Below, in pieces: positions 6,858-9,187 of a stretch of DNA of 9,187 nucleotides (within the stretch, counting starts at the first letter, position 1; each line of letters starts with the position of its first letter). A program made the position numbers and the translations under genes. Under the pieces are notes generated by a model, which was not told the origin of the DNA, searched no databases, and saw only the letters and a list, made by a program, of their open reading frames with translations. The DNA lies in the NCBI GenBank assembly GCA_021782055.1, contig JAJXVP010000041.1:7664-16850 (forward strand). The letters run 5' to 3'. Origin of the DNA: a bacterium (GTDB taxonomy: Bacteria; Spirochaetota; Spirochaetia; JABEVK01).

Positions 6858-7630
6858 TTAGGCCGCAACCCCCTGCCGTAAGGTCGTGGAGAACGGTCGG
6901 CCGTAGATTTCGTCGGGAGTAGCGTACTTCAGCGACCTCCATAGCCTCTCGACGTAGATGTTGTCCAGCGCGCGCTTGACGCCGTCCATACTGATAGCGA
7001 CTCCTTGGGCTTTGAGGACCGAAGTAAATGCCTCCGAGGAGAACTGGCTTCCTTGGTCCGTGTTGAAGATCGATGGTACGCCCCACCGGGCGATAGCCTC
7101 CTCCAGCGCAGCCACACAGAACTCAACGTCCATGGTGTTGGACACCTGCCACGATAAAACCTTACGGCTGAACAGGTCGATGATCGCTACCAGGTATACA
7201 TGACCTCCCTTGAGGCGGATGTAGGTTATGTCGGAGGCCCACACTTGGTTAGGGAGCCAAATCGCCTTATTCCTTAGTAGATAAGGATATTTGGTGTGCT
7301 GTCGATTTGACACCGTTGTACGCTTGCCTGGCTATAGGGCCTTCAACCCTGCCCGATGCATGATCCGGCGAACCTGCTTTCTAGTGACGTCCATGCCTTG
7401 CTCCTTCAGCGCCACAGTGATCTTGCGGTATCCGTAGAACGGAATCTGTTGCAGGACCTCCAGGATCGCCATCAGAAGCTCCAATTCTCCATCGTCGGCT
7501 TTGTTGCGGGGTTGGTAGTAGTACGACGACCGACTGACACCTAGGATGTCACACTGCCGACTGATCGACAGCTACGATTCGTCTGGGTCTACAACTTCGC
7601 ATCGTGCCCGTACAGTTGCTTGTACTTTTT
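6858..7630 (-). pseudogene. IS3-family transposase OrfB (DDE integrase), inactivated
   Basis: Read in the -1 frame relative to OrfA, one continuous OrfB can be followed: LSISRQCDILGVSRSSYYY, then IPFYGYRKIT, then the integrase core with WASDITY (first D), NTDQGSQF (second D) and NIYVERLWRSLK (catalytic E). Three lesions are visible. A TAG at 7572-7574 lies near the N-terminus. A TAG at 7332-7334 replaces what is probably a tyrosine in LKA-x-YPGKRT. An in-frame loss of about 40 codons near 6925 joins RSLKY directly to TPDEIYG, removing the usual FYN..RPHQSLGY segment. The frame ends with TAA at 6858-6860. The catalytic triad survives, but no full protein can be made. Confidence 0.85.
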
Positions 7631-7900
7631 TTTTAGGAACTCATTCTCGATGGTCAATTGTCCCACTTGTCGGAGCATCAAGTCCTTCTGCCGCTCAACT
7701 TCCTGGTCTTCTTCGTTTCCCTTCCCTAATCTGTCAAAGAGCTCCGGCGCATTGTCGACCAGTAGTTTCTTCCACTGGGTAATAAGATTCGGATGAACAC
7801 CGTGAATCTGCCCCAGTTCCTGGATCGTCTTCTCGCCCTTCAGAGCCTCAAGCGCCACTTTGGCCTTGAATGCCTTATCGTAGGTTTTTCGCATACGCAA
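7589..7900 (-). CDS. IS3-family transposase OrfA
   Basis: The product is 103 residues with RKTYDKAFKAKVALEALKG at the start and a helix-turn-helix (TIQELGQIHGVHPNLITQWKK in outline) of the HTH_Tnp_1 type. A C-terminal leucine zipper covers LMLRQVGQLTIENEFLKKK. It binds the IS ends and dimerises, and is needed as the front part of the OrfAB transposase. The TTG at 7900 is chosen because GAGGAG lies seven bases upstream; the ATG at 7894 is the alternative. AAAAAAAAAG at 7634-7625 (minus strand) is a classical -1 slippage site leading into OrfB. OrfA looks intact, but its partner is not. Confidence 0.88.
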   Translation of the reverse strand: MRMRKTYDKAFKAKVALEALKGEKTIQELGQIHGVHPNLITQWKKLLVDNAPELFDRLGKGNEEDQEVERQKDLMLRQVGQLTIENEFLKKKYKQLYGHDAKL

Positions 7901-7959
7901 TTGTAATCTCCTCTCTCCCTCTTAGGGAAGAAGAAATCCACTGATCAGACCGCCGTCAG

Positions 7960-7981
7960 ACTGTCCGAAAACCTGGGCTCA
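7960..7981. repeat. IS terminal inverted repeat, orfA-side end
   Basis: This 22-base end starts ACTGTC and ends GGGCTCA, the inverse of 6797-6818. The nuclease fragment continues immediately after it. Confidence 0.7.
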
Positions 7982-7982
7982 G

Positions 7983-8579
7983 TATAACTACCAGCGGTCT
8001 CTGGTGGACTTTATTCACTCCCAGATGCTGGCCCACCAGAATCAGATCCAGGTGGAATACGAGGTCAAGGTCAGCCGAGGATTTACCCCTCTGAAGGATC
8101 TGGCCTTCTCTGTACCTGAAGGCGCTGAAATCACCCCCCTCCACCGGTCAGACATCGACAAGACCCGGATCGGCCGCATGATCTTCGGCCAGTTCCAGAA
8201 ATGCCTCTACCCTGTGGCCAAGTTTGATTCCGACACCGAACGGCGGTTCGCCATCATCCTGGAACAGGAAAGCCAGAAATGGCTGAAACCCGCCAAGGGA
8301 CAGTTCCAGATCCACTACCTCAAGGGAAACGACCACGCCGAGTACATCCCCGACTTCGTGGCCGAAACGTCCAAAACCATCTACATGGTAGAGACCAAGG
8401 CCCGGAACGATCTGGAAGATCCAGAGGTCCAGGCCAAAAAGGAGGCGGCCCTCAAATGGTGCCGCCACGCGACCGACCACAACCTGAGCCTGGGAAAGAA
8501 ACCGTGGAAGTACCTGTTGGTACCCCATGATCAAGTCCAGGGGAATATGAGCCTGGAGTATTTTGGTAGCTCAAATTGA
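7983..8579 (+). pseudogene. Type III restriction-like helicase/nuclease (Res), C-terminal fragment
   Basis: The remaining 198 residues start at the IS edge with YNYQRSLVDFIHSQMLAHQ and have no start codon or ribosome site of their own. They include FDSDTERRFAIILE, KWLKPAKGQFQIHY, and the nuclease core EYIPDF (D at 8352) followed by VETKAR (E at 8391, K at 8397), a PD-(D/E)XK site. DPEVQAKKEAALKWC follows. This matches the C-terminal endonuclease domain of Res subunits of type III-like restriction enzymes, which cut DNA after ATP-driven helicase action. The family is usually 800-1000 residues, so the two RecA-like domains are missing. Base composition and codon choice resemble the SNF2 helicase gene, suggesting shared ancestry of those two. 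A product could only come from read-through or an internal GTG at 8004. Confidence 0.85.
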
Positions 8580-8705
8580 AGGCTACTCGTTTTGAATCTC
8601 GGTGATGACACCGGGGAAGATACCTCATCAGCATGGGCTCCATAGCTCAGGAGTTGTTTACCGTACACAAAAAACCACTCTGAGCAGAAAAAAACTATTA
8701 ATTTT

Positions 8706-8745
8706 GGCGTCGTTTCTCAGACGCCCGAGCATGCTGAGTTCAGCA
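8706..8745. repeat. Two adjacent perfect hairpins
   Basis: GGCGTC (8706-8711) pairs with GACGCC (8720-8725) around an 8-base loop. Six bases later TGCTGA (8732-8737) pairs with TCAGCA (8740-8745) around GT. No T-run follows on the plus strand, so a simple intrinsic terminator is not supported. They may be structure in a 3' untranslated region of the Res transcript or a protein site. Confidence 0.4.
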
Positions 8746-8889
8746 CATCGTTGGGAACACCCCTTCCCCTCCCCAAGTCACCTTCCCCACCGAGCTCGAC
8801 AAAATCCGAGTCTTCCAAAATCAACAAGCTTTTCATTGCCTATACCTCTTGGGTCCACTCTAGCACCCGTGCTGAAGCAGATTTTCAGC

Positions 8890-8914
8890 AAAAATTCCCA
8901 GCGTGGAAATTTTT
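8890..8914 (+). terminator. Possible intrinsic terminator-like stem
   Basis: AAAAATTCC pairs with GGAAATTTTT around a 6-base loop, with one bulged base, and ends in T-rich sequence. The stem is mostly A:T, so it is weaker than a standard terminator. It sits about 310 bases after the Res stop and merges into the repeat block. Confidence 0.3.
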
Positions 8915-8990
8915 GGTTTCCCGTCGAGGAATTTTTGGTTTCCCGAGTGGAAATTTTTTGTTTCCTGAGCGGGAAGTTTTTTTGTGTGTG
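8903..8990. repeat. Four degenerate tandem repeats, about 22-base period
   Basis: Units start at about 8903, 8926, 8947 and 8969. They share the form G-GGAA, a T-run, then GTTTCC and C(G/T)(A/T). The first three are close; the fourth (GCGGGAAG and a run of T) has decayed. Each unit also contains GGAAA..TTTCC as an internal inverted repeat, so the array could fold in several registers. I do not recognise the family. Confidence 0.6.
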
Positions 8991-9043
8991 GCGGGGCCTT
9001 TAAAAGCACGCGGAAGGGGGCTACCTGAGAGGGCTGTTGTTGA

Positions 9044-9072
9044 TTGACACATGTAACCTAATGGGTTACAAA
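9044..9072 (+). promoter_or_regulatory. Promoter of higA-like gene
   Basis: TTGACA at 9044-9049 and TACAAA at 9067-9072 are separated by exactly 17 bases. The -35 is perfect and the -10 is partial. Transcription would start about at 9079, leaving a very short leader before the ATG at 9085. Confidence 0.6.
9052..9070. promoter_or_regulatory. Palindromic operator overlapping the higA promoter
   Basis: TGTAACC and GGTTACA form a perfect 7-base inverted repeat around TAATG. It fills the spacer between the -35 and -10 boxes and covers part of the -10. HigA-type antitoxins bind such palindromes in their own promoters through the helix-turn-helix, so autorepression is the likely role. Confidence 0.65.
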
Positions 9073-9084
9073 TCCCTGACAAAC

Positions 9085-9187
9085 ATGACAGGCAGAAAAC
9101 CTACGCACCCTGGAGAAGTCCTTTACGAAGACGTTCTCAAGCCGCTAAATATATCGATCACCGAAGCGGCAAAAGATCTTGAGGTAT
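9085..9187 (+). CDS. higA: HigA-family antitoxin, N-terminal part (runs off right edge)
   Basis: The visible 34 residues read MTGRKPTHPGEVLYEDVLKP then LNISITEAAKDLEV. The THPGE(V/I)L opening and LxISxxEAAxxL helix are the signature of HigA/VapI-type XRE antitoxins, which bind and neutralise the HigB mRNA interferase and repress the operon. The ATG at 9085 is chosen by similarity. An in-frame ATG at 9061 would lie within the operator, so it is unlikely. Neither has a clear ribosome site, which fits a nearly leaderless transcript. In classical higBA loci the toxin gene comes first; no HigB-like sequence is found upstream, so the toxin is either downstream or absent. Confidence 0.85.
   Translation, partial: MTGRKPTHPGEVLYEDVLKPLNISITEAAKDLEV

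Larger units (their letters stand above)
6797..7981 (-). mobile_element. Degenerate IS3-family insertion sequence, about 1185 bp
   Basis: The limits are set by imperfect inverted ends starting TGAGCCC at 6797 and ending GGGCTCA at 7981. Inside, on the minus strand, are an OrfA with helix-turn-helix and leucine zipper, and a broken OrfB with the DDE integrase signature, linked by a run of nine A plus G suitable for -1 frameshifting. Members of this family are usually 1.2-1.3 kb; the shortfall fits an internal deletion in OrfB. The bases outside the ends (AAG on the left, GTA on the right) do not form the expected 3-4 base target duplication. The copy is therefore old, rearranged, and not self-mobile. 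Confidence 0.85.
8580..9043. other. Non-coding region with hairpins and short repeats
   Basis: Open frames here have low-complexity translations and no ribosome sites, so I annotate no gene. The stretch holds two adjacent perfect hairpins (8706-8725 and 8732-8745), a possible terminator-like stem at 8890-8914, and a 22-base-period repeat (8903-8990). A tRNA-like TAGCTCAG at about 8645 has no matching remainder. Confidence 0.6.

Noticed and set aside
6797..7981. Intact, active insertion sequence
   Set aside because: OrfB has two nonsense codons and an internal deletion, and no target duplication flanks the ends.
8632..8675. tRNA gene suggested by TAGCTCAG
   Set aside because: There is no T-loop GGTTCGAATC-like motif, no anticodon stem and no acceptor pairing nearby.
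8903..8990. CRISPR array
   Set aside because: Units are only 21-23 bases apart with no unique spacers, and no cas gene is present.
8602..9047. Overlapping plus-strand open frames of 98-133 codons between the Res fragment and higA
   Set aside because: They have no ribosome sites, biased low-complexity translations, and run through hairpins and the tandem repeat; no family resemblance is visible.

Overview
The window is bacterial DNA of roughly 50% G+C. It has compact genes, strong Shine-Dalgarno sequences and dense defence and mobile content. No housekeeping gene is present, so the host cannot be named; the purine-rich ribosome sites would suit a Gram-positive or related anaerobe, but this is only a guess. 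The stretch reads as an eroded anti-phage defence island: nearly every large gene is truncated, frameshifted or interrupted.

Left part (1-2044). The 5' end of a Fic-family protein gene runs off the left edge on the minus strand. On the plus strand follow an apparently intact gene of unassigned family (548-1315), an overlapping fragment that resembles the start of a BrxB/DUF1788 protein of BREX systems (1308-1496), and a short winged-helix-like reading frame (1500-1874). This block is bracketed by two copies of an 85-base repeat (411-495 and 1880-1964). Each copy carries a perfect TTGACA and AT-rich -10-like sequence, and each also reads as a short related peptide. The rest of a BREX set (brxC, pglX, pglZ) is absent.

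Central part (2073-6777). A large SNF2/RapA-type helicase has every ATPase motif but carries a one-base deletion near 2471, and the codon at its expected start is ATA. It is followed by an intact AlbA_2 plus HATPase protein with winged-helix segments. The second gene is visibly more AT-rich than the first.

Right part (6797-9187). A decayed IS3-family element (6797-7981, genes on the minus strand) abuts the C-terminal 198 residues of a type III restriction-like nuclease/helicase. That gene's helicase part is gone, and no target duplication flanks the element, so a deletion at the element's edge is likely. After about 480 bases with hairpins and a 22-base-period repeat comes the promoter, palindromic operator and first 34 codons of a HigA-family antitoxin gene, with no higB before it.

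Working together: helicase, AlbA_2 protein and Res-like nuclease, with a lost DNA methyltransferase, are parts expected of a helicase-nuclease restriction system. Fic, HigA and the BrxB-like remnant are common companions in such islands. As it stands, the system is probably not functional unless the damage reflects assembly errors.
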